Shown piece after piece: positions 4,889 to 5,802 of a stretch of DNA of 5,802 nucleotides (the first letter of the stretch is position 1; each line of letters opens with the position of its first letter). The notes under the pieces were generated by a model. It saw only the letters and a program-made list of their open reading frames with translations. It made no database searches and was not told where the DNA came from. A program made the position numbers and the translations under genes. Source of the DNA: Glaesserella sp041817755 (GTDB taxonomy: Bacteria; Pseudomonadota; Gammaproteobacteria; Enterobacterales; Pasteurellaceae); NCBI RefSeq assembly GCF_041817755.1, contig NZ_JBGYBX010000017.1, positions 1-5,802 on the forward strand. Direction: 5' to 3'.

Positions 4889-5557
4889 CTAAAGTGATTG
4901 ACGAATATGATCTAACGCCTGTTGAATCACTTCATCAATAGACAAATGCGTTGAATCTAAGAGCAACGCATCTTTAGCCGGGACTAAAGGCGCTACTGTG
5001 CGATTCCTATCGCGAAAATCACGTTCTTTTATCTCGGCTAAAATCTCGTCAAAATTAGCACTAAATCCTTTTTCTTGCAACTGTTTTACGCGCCTTTTTG
5101 TACGCTCTTCGGCGCTTGCGTCTAGAAAAAATTTAATTTCAGCATCGGGAAAGACAACCGTTCCCATATCACGCCCATCCGCAATTAACCCTTTTGGATT
5201 ACGGAAGTCTCGTTGGCGTTGTAATAATGCTTCACGTACTTGAGGATACACTGCGATTTTTGAGGCGTTCTGTCCTGCTTCGGCGGTTCGAATTTGGTCA
5301 CCTACATTTTCACCATCTAAGATAACCTTAATTTCATTATTTTCAGGCATAAATTTAACATTCAAATTTCGTCCCAACTCAGCAAGAGCTGATTCATTTT
5401 CAAAATCTATGCCTTGTTTAACCGCCGCAAGTGCCAGAATGCGATAAATAGCCCCTGAATCTAAAAAATCAAAACCTAATTTTTCGGCAAGAGCATGGCA
5501 TAATGTACCTTTACCCGCTCCACTTGGGCCGTCAACAGTAATAACAATATTCTTCAT
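4889..5557 (-). CDS. cmk: Cytidylate kinase
   Basis: Phosphorylates CMP and dCMP to the diphosphates with ATP, recycling CMP from RNA and phospholipid turnover. The 222 residues (E. coli 227) start with the P-loop GPSGAGKGT (10-18) and the CMP-binding DSGAIYR (33-39). Then come the CMP-binding insert domain (about 60-110, R108), DGRDMGT (127-133, with R129 and D130 contacting the nucleotide) and the lid ERDFRDRNR (178-186, with D183 and R186). All key positions correspond to the E. coli enzyme with an offset of two. The ATG start has AGGA 5 nt upstream. It begins 14 nt after the degS stop, which suggests cotranscription. rpsA follows after 96 nt, as in many gammaproteobacteria, where part of rpsA transcription comes from upstream of or within cmk. 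Confidence 0.97.
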   Translation of the reverse strand: MKNIVITVDGPSGAGKGTLCHALAEKLGFDFLDSGAIYRILALAAVKQGIDFENESALAELGRNLNVKFMPENNEIKVILDGENVGDQIRTAEAGQNASKIAVYPQVREALLQRQRDFRNPKGLIADGRDMGTVVFPDAEIKFFLDASAEERTKRRVKQLQEKGFSANFDEILAEIKERDFRDRNRTVAPLVPAKDALLLDSTHLSIDEVIQQALDHIRQSL

Positions 5558-5571
5558 ATGTTTCCTATAAG

Positions 5572-5802
5572 TTATAATTCGGGAAATTCCCCGATAACGA
5601 CTTGAAACTCCAATAATTTACCTTGACGTAAGACGACGACTTTTACTTTTGTATAAGGTTTCATATCGGCAATCATCTCCATCATTTGGGAAGGTGTTTC
5701 TGCTTCAATATCGTTAATCGTCAGAATTAAATCGCCCGCTTCGATACCGGCAAGATCCGCCGGTCCTTTTTCAGCTACACCGGTAATCAATACACCTTTT
5801 TC
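5572..5802 (-). CDS. degS: C-terminal PDZ end of a DegS-like periplasmic serine protease (partial)
   Basis: Only the last 76 residues are inside the window; the frame is open to the right edge (EKG-VLITGVAEKGPADLAGI...), and the protein ends at TAA 5574-5572. It is a PDZ domain: the peptide-binding strand, the GPADLAGIEAGDLILTIND core and a final strand ending VVIGEFPEL. The single terminal PDZ and the end pattern (V-x-I-x-E-F/Y-P) match DegS, whose E. coli end is VTIQEYPATN, rather than DegP/DegQ, which have a second PDZ and a different tail. DegS is an inner-membrane-anchored protease that cleaves RseA when misfolded porin C-termini bind its PDZ, activating sigma-E. The catalytic domain and membrane anchor are outside the window, so activity cannot be judged. 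A TTG at 5790 is an internal Leu codon, not a start. Confidence 0.85.
   Translation of the reverse strand, partial: EKGVLITGVAEKGPADLAGIEAGDLILTINDIEAETPSQMMEMIADMKPYTKVKVVVLRQGKLLEFQVVIGEFPEL

Noticed and set aside
1..5802. Mobile element, CRISPR array, tRNA/rRNA gene, phage or defence system
   Set aside because: No transposase, integrase, direct-repeat array or tRNA-like cloverleaf was seen; apart from the small terminal pieces the window is filled with conserved housekeeping genes of uniform base composition.

Overview
The window is a stretch of ordinary, conserved chromosome from a gammaproteobacterium, almost certainly a member of the Pasteurellaceae (Haemophilus/Actinobacillus/Mannheimia group). 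The proteins look like close relatives of the E. coli versions (S1, IHF-beta, cytidylate kinase, LapB and YciH align from memory over their whole length), the DNA is AT-rich, and the 10-mer ACAAGCGGTC, the uptake signal of the Actinobacillus pleuropneumoniae-type Pasteurellaceae, occurs once. I see no exact copy of the Haemophilus-type 9-mer AAGTGCGGT. One uptake-signal hit is suggestive, not decisive, so I do not name a genus.

All recognisable complete genes lie on the minus strand and read from right to left: degS (only its C-terminal PDZ end, running off the right edge), cmk, rpsA, ihfB, lapA, lapB, pyrF, yciH. Spacing is tight: 14 nt degS-cmk, 96 nt cmk-rpsA (the rpsA translational leader), 68 nt rpsA-ihfB (holding a 12-bp hairpin), 64 nt ihfB-lapA (holding a candidate promoter), a 1-nt TAATG overlap lapA-lapB, 18 nt lapB-pyrF and 31 nt pyrF-yciH. 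A clear rho-independent terminator (147-170) closes the series after yciH. At the far left, 1-63 is probably the 3' end of an unidentified plus-strand gene that converges on yciH. The 64-178 gap holds three consecutive hairpins.

Functionally this is a housekeeping block. Cmk makes CDP/dCDP. S1 and YciH act in translation initiation. IHF-beta is half of a nucleoid architectural protein. LapA/LapB are inner-membrane proteins that coordinate LPS assembly and LpxC turnover. PyrF makes UMP, and DegS starts the sigma-E envelope stress cascade. In E. coli the cmk-rpsA-ihfB and lapA-lapB-pyrF-yciH groups are two separate loci; here they are one continuous run.

I found no undescribed system. The points most worth a second look are non-coding: an rpsA leader with two GGA-loop hairpins and only a poor Shine-Dalgarno, a hairpin between rpsA and ihfB whose T-tract faces the wrong way, inverted uptake-signal cores at the end of pyrF, and a hairpin cluster at the convergent left end.
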